Assembly: GCF_039543505.1 (NCBI RefSeq)
Contig: NZ_BAABJW010000001.1
Location: 186,001-250,000 of the forward strand
Reading direction: 5' to 3'
DNA length: 64,000 nt
DNA from: Litoribaculum gwangyangense
Lineage (GTDB): Bacteria; Bacteroidota; Bacteroidia; Flavobacteriales; Flavobacteriaceae
This document shows, piece after piece, positions 1 to 8,047 of the stretch. The stretch's first letter is position 1. Each line of letters starts with the position of its first letter. The notes under the pieces are model-generated. The model ran no database searches, was not told where the DNA came from, and worked only from the letters and a program-made list of their open reading frames with translations. Both the position numbers and the translations under genes were made by a program.

Positions 1-19
1 ACGATTTGTTCACAATTTG

Positions 20-59
20 TTATCGATATATAATGTTTTGTAAAATACTCGAACTGACA
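20..59 (+). repeat. Degenerate copy of the GIY-YIG-associated hairpin repeat
   Basis: It begins TTATCGATA (20-28) and ends ACTCGAACTGACA (47-59). Both ends match the intact copy at 422-463, which begins TTCTCGATA and ends ACTCGAACTGACA. The middle is AT-rich with only a weak TTTT/AAAA stem. It lies head to head with the next copy (71-109), 11 nt away, so 47-59 and 71-83 are inverted repeats with one mismatch. Confidence 0.6.
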
Positions 60-70
60 TAAAAGGCGCT

Positions 71-109
71 TGTCACTTCGAGTGATTCCGAAGGAATTGT
101 ATCAAGAAG
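71..109 (-). repeat. Left hairpin repeat flanking the GIY-YIG gene
   Basis: It reads TGTCACTTCGAGTG (71-84), then a hairpin ATTCC-GAA-GGAAT (85-97), then TGTATCAAGAAG (98-109). This is the inverted counterpart of 422-463. The outer arms are nearly identical, but the central stem has a different sequence that still pairs with itself. That argues for selection on the folded structure. It ends 18 nt before the GIY-YIG start codon. Confidence 0.8.
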
Positions 110-127
110 TTTTAAATTTTTAACATT

Positions 128-421
128 ATGAAAATTTATTTTGTTTACATTTTGAAATGTGCCGATAATACTTATTATACTGGGATTACTTCAAATTTAG
201 AGAAACGAATCATGGAGCATGAATCAGGTAAACATATCGATAGCTATACTTACAAAAGAAGACCTATTAAACTAGTTTATTTTGCTGAATTTACAAACGT
301 AGATTTGGCAATAAGTACCGAAAAACAGATTAAAAAATGGTCAAAAGCCAAAAAAGAAGCTTTAATTAACAATGAATATAATAAGCTTCCTAACTTAGCA
401 AAAAAGAAATTTAATAACTAG
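128..421 (+). CDS. GIY-YIG superfamily small nuclease
   Basis: A stand-alone 97-residue GIY-YIG domain protein of the UPF0213/YhbQ-like class. Visible hallmarks are FVYIL (5-9) in place of GIY, YYTGI (16-20) in place of YIG, Arg27 and His31 on the first helix, and Glu65 as the probable metal ligand. A lysine-rich helix follows (KQIKKWSKAKKEALI). It is full length for the single-domain family. The family is related to structure-specific endonucleases, but the role of these short flavobacterial proteins is not established. The gene sits alone inside inverted hairpin repeats. The stop codon at 419-421 lies directly beside the right repeat. No -7 box was seen upstream. The context suggests a mobile or repeat-maintaining cassette; that is inference. 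Confidence 0.85.
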   Translation: MKIYFVYILKCADNTYYTGITSNLEKRIMEHESGKHIDSYTYKRRPIKLVYFAEFTNVDLAISTEKQIKKWSKAKKEALINNEYNKLPNLAKKKFNN

Positions 422-463
422 TTCTCGATACAATGCTACTGCGTAGCATCACTCGAACTGACA
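422..463 (+). repeat. Right hairpin repeat flanking the GIY-YIG gene
   Basis: It reads TTCTCGATACA, then a perfect 7-bp hairpin ATGCTAC-TGC-GTAGCAT (433-449), then CACTCGAACTGACA. Its reverse complement aligns with 71-109 throughout except in the central stem. It begins directly after the GIY-YIG stop codon and may also act as that gene's transcript end. Confidence 0.8.
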
Positions 464-486
464 AAACTTTATATTCACAATTATAA

Positions 487-1191
487 ATGACATTAAAAGA
501 TAAACTTGCCGGCCAACGTATATATATCCTTTTAGGAGCCTTATTCATTACATCATTAGTTGTTTCAAACCTTATTTTTCAAAAGTTTTTTTATTGGTAT
601 CCTCTAGATGTCGAGGTTTTTGGAAGTAAGCTTTTTGAAATTTCGGTGGGTATTTTGCCATATCCTATTACCTTTTTAATAACCGATTTAATCAGTGAAA
701 TTTATGGTAAAAAACGCGCCAATGATGTGGTGGTAGTTGGGATTTTTGCTTCTTTATTTTCGCTTTTAATCATATTTATGGCTGGCAGTGTACCAGCAAC
801 ATCCTGGTCGTATGTTGATGATAGTACTTTTCGCAAGGTATTTGGAAACTCCATGATTGCCGTTTTTGCAAGTATGCTTACGTATTTGTTTGCGCAGTTT
901 GTGGATATTCAAATTTATCATTTCTGGAAACGCTTAACCAAAGGAAAACACCTGTGGTTACGCAATAATTTTTCTACTTGGTTTTCTCAGTTTGTTGATA
1001 CCTTTACCATAGTATTTCTACTATGCTCGTTCGGAATAATAAAATGGGAAAACTTCAATGGGTTATTGATAAGTGGATTTCTTTTTAAATTGATTATTGC
1101 CATTTTAGATACGCCATTTTTATACTTAGGTGTTTTTCTATTCAAAAAACGCTTCAATTTGAAGGTAAATGAAGAGATTGACTTATTGTAA
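487..1191 (+). CDS. yhhQ: Queuosine precursor transporter (YhhQ family)
   Basis: A 234-residue integral membrane protein of the VUT/YhhQ family, which imports queuosine precursors such as preQ0/preQ1 for tRNA modification. Several hydrophobic segments are visible, including ones near residues 14-32, 70-90, 115-135 and 175-215. Family-like sequence includes PITFLITDLISEIYGKK near residues 60-76. Length is normal. The start at 487 follows the right GIY-YIG repeat by 23 nt. The gene may form a unit with the downstream AsmA gene, though 98 nt separates them. The queG gene at 57 kb encodes the last step of queuosine synthesis. Confidence 0.85.
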   Translation: MTLKDKLAGQRIYILLGALFITSLVVSNLIFQKFFYWYPLDVEVFGSKLFEISVGILPYPITFLITDLISEIYGKKRANDVVVVGIFASLFSLLIIFMAGSVPATSWSYVDDSTFRKVFGNSMIAVFASMLTYLFAQFVDIQIYHFWKRLTKGKHLWLRNNFSTWFSQFVDTFTIVFLLCSFGIIKWENFNGLLISGFLFKLIIAILDTPFLYLGVFLFKKRFNLKVNEEIDLL

Positions 1192-1289
1192 AGCTTAAAT
1201 CTTAACAAAATGATAAGATATCTACTCAACTTTTAGTAGCATTTTTGCGTATATTATATTGAGTTTATTTTAAAATCAAAACACCCTAT

Positions 1290-3959
1290 ATGAAGAAAGC
1301 TTTAAAAATTGTTAGCATTATCATACTTATAATTATAGCACTTCTCATAGCTATTCCCTTTGCTTTTCAAGGACAAATAAAAGATATGGTTAAGCGCTTT
1401 ATTAACCAAAACCTCAACGCTAAAGTTGAGTTTAGCGATGTAAGTTTAAGTTTCATTAGAAGTTTTCCGCAAGCACATGTGAAGGTTACCGATTTGGTTA
1501 TTACGAATTTTGAGCCTTTTAAAGACGAAACTTTGGCTACCGTAAAAAATATGGCGTTTACTATGTCGGTTAAAGAATTATTGAAAAAAGCTAGTGAGGA
1601 CCCTATTGTGGTAAATTCAATAACAGTTAATGAAGCCCTTTTAACCCTAAAAACCGATAAGTTTGGAAACAATAATTATGACATCACCAAGGAAACCGAA
1701 AATCAAGTAGAAGGAGATAAAAACAGCGGTTTTACTTTTGATATCGAAGATTACAGTATCAACAAAAGTGCTTTAACTTATCTTGATGAAGCTTCCAATA
1801 TAGCTATTTATGTTACTGAACTCAACCATTCAGGCCATGGTATTTTTTCAGCAGAAGCTTCTGAATTAGATACCAAAAGTGATGCTAACCTTAGTATTTC
1901 CATGGATAGCACCACCTATTTAAGCAATAATCCCGTAAGACTGGACGCGTTAATTGGCATGGACTTGAATAACAGTATATACACATTCAAGGAAAATAAA
2001 GGCTTTATAAATGATTTACCTTTGGAATTCCAAGGTTCGGTGCAATTACTTGAAAACGGACAAGATATTGACATTACTTTTGAAAATCCAGAATCGGATT
2101 TTAAAAATTTCCTAGCGGTTATTCCAAAGGAGTATTCAAAAAATATAGAAAATGTTCAAACCACGGGCGATTTTAAAGTAAAAGGTGTTATCAAAGGTAT
2201 GTCTACAGATGAAACCATACCTAATCTAGATATCCGAATCACTTCCAATAACGCATCTTTTAAATATCCTGATTTACCCAAACGAGTTAGTAACATAAAT
2301 ATTGATACCGAAATTAAAAACACAACTGGTAAAACGGATGATACCTACATTGCCATTAACAGACTCGATTTTAAAATTGATGAAGATGTTTTTAAATCTT
2401 CGGCAACTTTAAAAAACATCACAAAAAATATGTTGGTGAATGCCCAGATTGATGGTGTTTTAAATTTAGCAAACATCACTAAAGCCTACCCAATAGAGTT
2501 GGAAAACGCCTTAACAGGTATATTAAAAGCGAAATTAAACACCGCTTTTGATATGGAAGCGATTGAAACAAATGCTTACGAGCGCATAAAAAATAATGGT
2601 TCAGCGAGCATTACTGATTTTGTATTTTCTTCGGAAGCTATTGTAAATCCCATTCATATTACGCAAGCCAATATGACTTTTAATCCCGGCACTGTTTCTT
2701 TAAATAATTTTAAAGCCAAAACGGGCGATAGCGACATCAACGTAACAGGAACCATTAAAAATTTTATGGGCTTTTTATTGAGCAACAATACCTTAAAAGG
2801 CGAGTTTAATGTGGATTCAAACTTGTTTAAGGTTAGTGATTTTATGACTGAGGAGGATGACAAAACAGTTGAAAACAAAACCACTACCAATAAAGAATCG
2901 TTAAAAATACCTGCCTTTCTAGAATGTGCCATTAATGCCAACGCCAACACGGTAGTTTACGATAATTTGAATTTAAAAAACGTTACTGGTGAGCTTTACA
3001 TTAAAGATCAACAAGCATCTCTTCAAAATATGAAATCGAGTATTTTTGACGGTGCTTTAACAGTTTCAGGCGACATTTCCACAAAAAATGAGACCCCCAC
3101 TTTTAACTTAAATTTAGGTGCCGATGGTTTTGATATTGCAAAATCGTTTAAAGACTTGGAGTTGCTTCAAAACTTAGCGCCCGTTGCCAAATTGTTACAA
3201 GGAAAGTTAAACACAACACTAAATCTTTCAGGGGATTTAGATAATGAATTCTCACCGAAGCTTAACACGGTTTCCGGAAACGCATTAGCCCAACTTTTAT
3301 CTACTCAAATCAATGCTAACCAAAGTGAATTATTCAACAAACTTGAAGGCTCTTTAGGTTTTATAGATTTTAATAAATTGAATTTAAAGGACTTAAAAAC
3401 CAAATTAGAGTTTGCAAATGGTAAAGTGAGTGTAAAGCCTTTCGACTTAAAATATGAGGATATTTCTATAACGGTTTCTGGTGCCCATGGGTTTGATAAA
3501 ACTTTAGAATATAATGCTGTTTTTAATGTGCCAGCAAAGTATTTGGGTAGTGAAGTAAACCGATTGATTGGTAAAATTGATTCAGAAGAAGCTAAAAATA
3601 TCACCATCCCTGTTACAGCCAATATTGGTGGTACATTTACAAGCCCCAATGTGAAAACCGATTTAACCAGCGGTATTTCAAATTTAACAAAACAACTTAT
3701 AGAAATTGAAAAACAAAAACTGCTTAATCAAGGAAAAGATAAGGTTAAAGGTATGTTGGGGGATTTAATTGGAGGTAACAAAACCAAAACGGATTCCATT
3801 AAAAAAGAACAGGATAATTCGGTGAAAGAAGTTTTGGGAGGAATTATTGGCAACAAAACAACCGATACCACCAAAACAAATACTACTAAAGATGCCGTTA
3901 AAAACGTTTTAGGTGGCTTGTTGGGTAAAAAGAAAAAAACACAAGATTCTGTGAACTAA
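1290..3959 (+). CDS. AsmA-like / AsmA C-terminal domain protein
   Basis: An 889-residue protein with one N-terminal membrane anchor (about residues 7-27, rich in Ile/Leu) followed by a long periplasmic region. The many alternating polar/hydrophobic strands and the KAKLNTAFDMEAI and LNTTLNLSGDL type segments are typical of the AsmA/TamB-like repeating beta-groove superfamily. Members are thought to move lipids between inner and outer membrane, or to influence outer-membrane assembly. The substrate here is unknown. The C-terminus (residues 819-889) carries three tandem repeats of the type VKxVLGGxxGxK, linked by Thr/Lys-rich spacers. The 160-nt gap to rpoD shows no convincing terminator. Confidence 0.8.
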   Translation: MKKALKIVSIIILIIIALLIAIPFAFQGQIKDMVKRFINQNLNAKVEFSDVSLSFIRSFPQAHVKVTDLVITNFEPFKDETLATVKNMAFTMSVKELLKKASEDPIVVNSITVNEALLTLKTDKFGNNNYDITKETENQVEGDKNSGFTFDIEDYSINKSALTYLDEASNIAIYVTELNHSGHGIFSAEASELDTKSDANLSISMDSTTYLSNNPVRLDALIGMDLNNSIYTFKENKGFINDLPLEFQGSVQLLENGQDIDITFENPESDFKNFLAVIPKEYSKNIENVQTTGDFKVKGVIKGMSTDETIPNLDIRITSNNASFKYPDLPKRVSNINIDTEIKNTTGKTDDTYIAINRLDFKIDEDVFKSSATLKNITKNMLVNAQIDGVLNLANITKAYPIELENALTGILKAKLNTAFDMEAIETNAYERIKNNGSASITDFVFSSEAIVNPIHITQANMTFNPGTVSLNNFKAKTGDSDINVTGTIKNFMGFLLSNNTLKGEFNVDSNLFKVSDFMTEEDDKTVENKTTTNKESLKIPAFLECAINANANTVVYDNLNLKNVTGELYIKDQQASLQNMKSSIFDGALTVSGDISTKNETPTFNLNLGADGFDIAKSFKDLELLQNLAPVAKLLQGKLNTTLNLSGDLDNEFSPKLNTVSGNALAQLLSTQINANQSELFNKLEGSLGFIDFNKLNLKDLKTKLEFANGKVSVKPFDLKYEDISITVSGAHGFDKTLEYNAVFNVPAKYLGSEVNRLIGKIDSEEAKNITIPVTANIGGTFTSPNVKTDLTSGISNLTKQLIEIEKQKLLNQGKDKVKGMLGDLIGGNKTKTDSIKKEQDNSVKEVLGGIIGNKTTDTTKTNTTKDAVKNVLGGLLGKKKKTQDSVN

Positions 3960-4080
3960 AAATTCAAAAAACATTCAAATTCAAATAAAAATCTTAAAAA
4001 AAAGCTAAATTTTATCCAAATTGGCCTATTTTTTAAATAAAAATAGACAAAAATTAGGTTTTCTTGTTTTTTCGATTATG

Positions 4081-4109
4081 TTGTAGAAAGTATAACTTTT
4101 TTAACTTTC
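4081..4109 (+). promoter_or_regulatory. Probable rpoD promoter (TTG-N18-TAACTTTC)
   Basis: TTG (4081-4083) is followed after 18 nt by TAACTTTC (4102-4109). This differs from the Bacteroidetes -7 consensus TAnnTTTG only at the last base. The rpoD start is 11 nt further on, so the leader would be very short. Confidence 0.5.
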
Positions 4110-4119
4110 AATATAATAT

Positions 4120-4983
4120 ATGAGACAACTTAAAATTACGAAACAAGTTACCAATCGAGAATCTAAATCACTAGATAAGTACCTACAAGACATTAGTAAA
4201 ATCCCATTAATAACTGCCGAAGAAGAAGTAGAATTGGCACAACGCATAAGAAAGGGTGACCAAAAAGCTTTAGATAAACTCACCACTGCTAACTTACGTT
4301 TTGTAGTTTCAGTCTCAAAACAATATCAAAACCAAGGTTTAACCTTACCCGATTTAATCAATGAAGGCAATGCTGGATTGGTAAAAGCGGCCAAAAGATT
4401 TGATGAAACTCGAGGTTTTAAATTTATATCCTATGCCGTTTGGTGGATAAGACAAGCCATTCTTCAAGCTTTAGCAGAACAATCTAGAATCGTTAGGTTA
4501 CCTTTAAACAAAATAGGCTCTATTAATAAAATAAACAAAGCTTATTCGTTTTTAGAACAAGAACACGAAAGAGCCCCGAGTGCTGACGAAATAGCCAAAA
4601 GATTGGATTTAACGGTTAGTGATGTAAAACAATCTATGAAAATTTCTGGACGTCATATGTCTATGGATGCGCCATTTAAAGAAGGCGAAACATCCAATTT
4701 ATATGATGTGGTTCAATCGGATGAATCTCCGCGTGCTGATGCTAATTTAATGCAAGATTCTTTAAATATTGAAGTTAATCGTGCATTGAATACACTTTCA
4801 GAAAAAGAAGCGGATGTATTACGGCATTATTACGGCATTAGTAAGAAACAGCCTATGAGCCTACAAGAAATTGGGGATTATTTTGGGTTAACGCGCGAAC
4901 GAGTAAGACAAATTAAGGAAAAAGGCATCAGAAGATTGAGGCACACATCAAAAAGCAAAGTATTAAAAACCTATTTAGGATAG
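4120..4983 (+). CDS. rpoD: RNA polymerase primary sigma factor RpoD/SigA
   Basis: A 287-residue primary sigma factor of the short Bacteroidetes type. Region 1.2 is SLDKYLQDISKIPLI. Region 2 contains GNAGLVKAAKRFDETRGFKF and YAVWWIRQAI. Region 3 includes the RLPLNKIG linker and the MSMDAPF segment. Region 4 ends with the helix-turn-helix LTRERVRQIKEKGIRRLRH. It lacks the acidic region 1.1 found in proteobacterial RpoD, which is normal for the phylum. It directs transcription from the TTG/TAnnTTTG promoters seen throughout this window. The S21 gene follows 35 nt downstream, probably in the same transcript. Confidence 0.97.
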   Translation: MRQLKITKQVTNRESKSLDKYLQDISKIPLITAEEEVELAQRIRKGDQKALDKLTTANLRFVVSVSKQYQNQGLTLPDLINEGNAGLVKAAKRFDETRGFKFISYAVWWIRQAILQALAEQSRIVRLPLNKIGSINKINKAYSFLEQEHERAPSADEIAKRLDLTVSDVKQSMKISGRHMSMDAPFKEGETSNLYDVVQSDESPRADANLMQDSLNIEVNRALNTLSEKEADVLRHYYGISKKQPMSLQEIGDYFGLTRERVRQIKEKGIRRLRHTSKSKVLKTYLG

Positions 4984-5018
4984 TCCTAAAAGGAAAATGA
5001 AATAACTAAAAAATATAC

Positions 5019-5213
5019 ATGTTAAAAATTATTATTAAAGAAGGAGAAAATATAGAACGTGCATTAAAACGTTACAAACGAAAACATCGAAATATTAAAG
5101 TGATGCAAAACTTAAGGGACAATCAGTTTTTTACAAAGCCCTCAGTTAAAAGGCGTCGTGAAATTCAAAAAGCAGAATATATTCAAAATTTAAGAGACCA
5201 AGAGGATATTTAA
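5019..5213 (+). CDS. rpsU: 30S ribosomal protein S21
   Basis: A 64-residue basic protein with the S21 signature IIKEGENIERALKRYKRK at the N-terminus and the KPSVKRRREIQKAEYIQ helix. S21 is the small-subunit protein near the anti-Shine-Dalgarno end of 16S rRNA. In Bacteroidetes it helps sequester that end, which fits the absence of Shine-Dalgarno motifs in this window. It follows rpoD at 35 nt and is closed by a terminator hairpin at 5236-5268. Confidence 0.97.
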   Translation: MLKIIIKEGENIERALKRYKRKHRNIKVMQNLRDNQFFTKPSVKRRREIQKAEYIQNLRDQEDI

Positions 5214-5235
5214 TCTTCTTATCGTAAAAGATATT

Positions 5236-5268
5236 AAACCATTGTACTAGCTAGTTCAGTGGTTTTTT
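5236..5268 (+). terminator. Intrinsic terminator after rpsU
   Basis: A 9-bp stem AAACCATTG (5236-5244) / CAGTGGTTT (5257-5265) with one U-G pair. The loop contains the palindrome ACTAGCTAGT. A T-run follows at 5263-5268. It terminates the rpoD-rpsU transcript. Confidence 0.8.
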
Positions 5269-5271
5269 ATT

Positions 5272-5496
5272 TTAACCATTATAATTAATGGGTTTATCCT
5301 CATAAAAGTTATCAAAAGTCTTATCTGTTGTATAATTGTCTTTCAAAACCTTGTAAACCATTATGGCAACAAAAAGTTGCCCCAAACACATCACATAAAA
5401 TACCCAATTAAAAGGCATATCCATTGAAACCATAATCGTTAGCATTACCAATAAAATTGTGGTAAATGCTACATAAAACATGACTGGAATTTTCAT
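5272..5496 (-). CDS. Small two-helix membrane protein
   Basis: A 74-residue protein with two hydrophobic segments, about residues 6-24 and 29-48, and a polar tail ending DKPINYNG. No family is recognised and I assign no function. It reads toward the convergent rpsU terminator and lies 71 nt downstream of the DUF2797 gene on the same strand, so co-transcription is possible. Codon use and base composition match the neighbours, and its hydrophobic organisation supports it as real. Confidence 0.6.
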   Translation of the reverse strand: MKIPVMFYVAFTTILLVMLTIMVSMDMPFNWVFYVMCLGQLFVAIMVYKVLKDNYTTDKTFDNFYEDKPINYNG

Positions 5497-5566
5497 TTTT
5501 TATTTACAAGATACTAAATTCCAGAATTTTAAAACCTGCTATGGTTGTTAAAAATAGTTTAAAGTT

Positions 5567-6358
5567 TTAAAGACTAATTTGCACTACCAACCCTTCATTA
5601 GCTCGAACATTAAACACGGTATCATCATCAAAAATGAGATATTGTCCTTTAATGCCTACTAATTTTCCGGTATAGCTTTGTTCTTTTAAAATATTTAAAC
5701 TTTTAGGTTTTTCTGGATAGTGATGCACGGGAAATTCTAAATTAGTTTCAGTATTGTTTTCAATGAAATATTCTTTAGCTTCATCAGGAATATATGGTTT
5801 TAAGCGTTCACGCCATTCCACTAAATTTTCATCCACAATATCGTTTTTAAGCATCGTGCGCCAATTGGTTTTATCACTTACGTGATCTTTTAACGCTACT
5901 TCGGTTATGCCTGCTAAATATCTGTTTGGTACTTCAACTATTTCAATGGCTTCGTGGGCACCTTGGTCTATCCATCTGGTAGGTATTTGGCTTTTTCTGG
6001 TAACCCCCACCTTCACATCGCTTGAGTTGGCCAAATACACAACATGGGGTTGCAATTGTACTTTCTTTTCATATTCCAAATTGCGGTCTTCTTTATCTAA
6101 ATGTGCTGTACTTAACTCGGGTCTCATAATCCAATCGGCTGCTTGTGGAATATCAAAAAAACAGCTTTTACAAAACCCTTGTCTGTAAATAGGTTTGTCC
6201 AAACCGCAATTTAAACATTGATATTGAACAAATTGCATGCTGATGGTTTTATCCAGCAATTGGTTCATGTTTATGAAATCATTTTCAAAAACCAAATAGT
6301 ATTGTATGGGTTGGGAAAACTCGGTTTCCATTTTTGTTAAAACCCCTTGGTAGTTCAT
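5567..6358 (-). CDS. DUF2797 domain protein with zinc-ribbon cysteines
   Basis: I take the start at 6358 (263 residues, beginning MNYQGVLTKME). The reading frame stays open to 6427, but the longer version would overlap the divergent GH3 gene. The protein has a four-cysteine knuckle, Cys48/Cys51 and Cys63/Cys66, consistent with zinc binding. The segment 106-153 (VVYLA, VKVGV, Arg128, Glu153) resembles the core of GIY-YIG/T5orf172 nucleases. Function of the DUF2797 family is not established. It shares a 43-bp divergent promoter region with the GH3-family gene. Confidence 0.8.
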   Translation of the reverse strand: MNYQGVLTKMETEFSQPIQYYLVFENDFINMNQLLDKTISMQFVQYQCLNCGLDKPIYRQGFCKSCFFDIPQAADWIMRPELSTAHLDKEDRNLEYEKKVQLQPHVVYLANSSDVKVGVTRKSQIPTRWIDQGAHEAIEIVEVPNRYLAGITEVALKDHVSDKTNWRTMLKNDIVDENLVEWRERLKPYIPDEAKEYFIENNTETNLEFPVHHYPEKPKSLNILKEQSYTGKLVGIKGQYLIFDDDTVFNVRANEGLVVQISL

Positions 6359-6414
6359 AAAAAAAAATCTTATTTTTAGAAAACCTAAAGATAAACTAAA
6401 TATGCCAATACCAA
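6347..6414. promoter_or_regulatory. Divergent promoters for DUF2797 (-) and GH3 (+)
   Basis: Plus strand: TTG (6347-6349), 21 nt, TATTTTTA (6371-6378). Minus strand: TTG (6414-6412), 18 nt, TATCTTTA (6393-6386). Both match the Bacteroidetes pattern except for the final base of the -7 box. The two -33 boxes fall inside the opposing coding regions, so the promoters interleave. Confidence 0.45.
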
Positions 6415-7928
6415 TAGTGAATTCCATTGCTTCTTGGTTTTTGAAAAAACGATTCCATCAAATAGAATTGTTTTTAAAATATCCCAATGAAGTACAAAAT
6501 GAATTGCTATTGAGTCTTGTTGATATGGCTAAAAATACCGAAATAGGTAAAGAATTCGATTTTGCTTCCATAAAAAACTATCAAACTTTTGCAGAACGCA
6601 TTCCCATTAAAAATTATGACGGTTGGCAAGATATTATCCAACGTTCTCGTCAAGGAGAAAGCAATTTGTTTTGGCCAACACCTATAAAATGGTTTGCGAA
6701 ATCTAGTGGTACTACGCGTTCAAAAAGCAAGTTCATACCCGTTAGTCAAGAATCGTTAGAAGATTGCCATTACGCCGCAAGCAAAGATTTGCTTTGTATG
6801 TACTTTAATAATAATGAAAACTCTCAATTATTTACAGGTAAAAGTTTACGTCTTGGAGGAAGTAAAGAACTCTACAAAGAAAACGGTACTGCTTTTGGCG
6901 ATTTATCGGCTATTTTGATTGACAATATGCCGTTTTGGGCAGAATTTAGCAGTACCCCAAGCAATAAAGTATCATTAATGAGTGATTGGGAATATAAAAT
7001 GCAAGCTATTGTTGATGAAACTATTAATGAAAATGTTACCAGTTTAGCAGGTGTACCATCATGGATGTTAGTGCTACTTAATAATGTTTTGGAAACCACC
7101 GGAAAAAATAATTTACATGATATTTGGCCAAATCTTGAAGTCTATTTTCACGGAGGTGTGAGTTTTACTCCGTATAAAGATCAGTATAAAAAAATCTTAC
7201 CTAAAAAAAATTTTAAGTACTATGAAATCTATAATGCTTCTGAAGGATTTTTTGCCATTCAGGATCAAAACAATTCCAATGAATTATTGTTAATGCTTGA
7301 TTACGGGATTTTCTATGAGTTTATCCCGATGAATGTCTATGCTACATCAGAAGAAAAAGCAATTCCATTAAGTGAGGTCAAATTAGGTATCAATTATGCC
7401 ATTATTATTACCACTAATGCTGGTTTATGGCGCTACAAAATTGGAGATACAGTTCGATTTACCTCGTTAAGTCCTTACAGAATAAAAATTTCGGGAAGAA
7501 CAAAACACCATATTAATGTTTTTGGAGAAGAACTAATAATTGAAAATGCTGAAGAAGCTTTAAAAAAAGTTTGCAAACGCACGAAATCTGAAATAAAGGA
7601 TTTTACTGCAGCCCCTATTTTTATGGATGGTAAAGAAAAAGGTGCCCATGAGTGGCTGATAGAGTTTAAAACTCCTCCGAAAGACATTGATTATTTTAAT
7701 GAATTATTTGACAATGCTTTAAAGGCTTTAAACTCTGATTATGAAGCAAAACGCTATAATAATATCACACTTAATAAACCAAAAATAAACGTAGCTCGCG
7801 AAAACTTGTTTTACGATTGGTTAAAACAAAATAACAAATTGGGTGGGCAACATAAAATCCCCAGACTTTCCAATACTAGAGATTATATGGAAGAACTGAT
7901 GCAATTAAATACGCAACAGTTAGATTAA
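6402..7928 (+). CDS. GH3 auxin-responsive promoter family protein
   Basis: A 508-residue member of the GH3 family, adenylate-forming acyl-acid amido synthetases of the ANL superfamily. Visible landmarks are KWFAKSSGTTRSKSKFIPVS (phosphate-binding loop, near residue 104-123), YNASEGFFAIQ (nucleotide-binding segment), GLWRYKIGDTVRFTS, and a C-terminal GRTKHHINVFGEELI hinge segment. Plant GH3 enzymes join jasmonate or auxin to amino acids. The substrate of bacterial homologues is not known, so I make no claim beyond the chemistry. The gene is monocistronic in appearance and divergent from DUF2797. Confidence 0.85.
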   Translation: MPIPIVNSIASWFLKKRFHQIELFLKYPNEVQNELLLSLVDMAKNTEIGKEFDFASIKNYQTFAERIPIKNYDGWQDIIQRSRQGESNLFWPTPIKWFAKSSGTTRSKSKFIPVSQESLEDCHYAASKDLLCMYFNNNENSQLFTGKSLRLGGSKELYKENGTAFGDLSAILIDNMPFWAEFSSTPSNKVSLMSDWEYKMQAIVDETINENVTSLAGVPSWMLVLLNNVLETTGKNNLHDIWPNLEVYFHGGVSFTPYKDQYKKILPKKNFKYYEIYNASEGFFAIQDQNNSNELLLMLDYGIFYEFIPMNVYATSEEKAIPLSEVKLGINYAIIITTNAGLWRYKIGDTVRFTSLSPYRIKISGRTKHHINVFGEELIIENAEEALKKVCKRTKSEIKDFTAAPIFMDGKEKGAHEWLIEFKTPPKDIDYFNELFDNALKALNSDYEAKRYNNITLNKPKINVARENLFYDWLKQNNKLGGQHKIPRLSNTRDYMEELMQLNTQQLD

Positions 7929-8047
7929 TCAGAATCGGCTCTAAAACAAATACTTAACGAATTAAATGGCTATTGGTCTAGGAAATTTTTAATAATCTAA
8001 GAACTACCTTTATATTTAGGCCTAATTAATCCTAACCCTCTAGTTCA

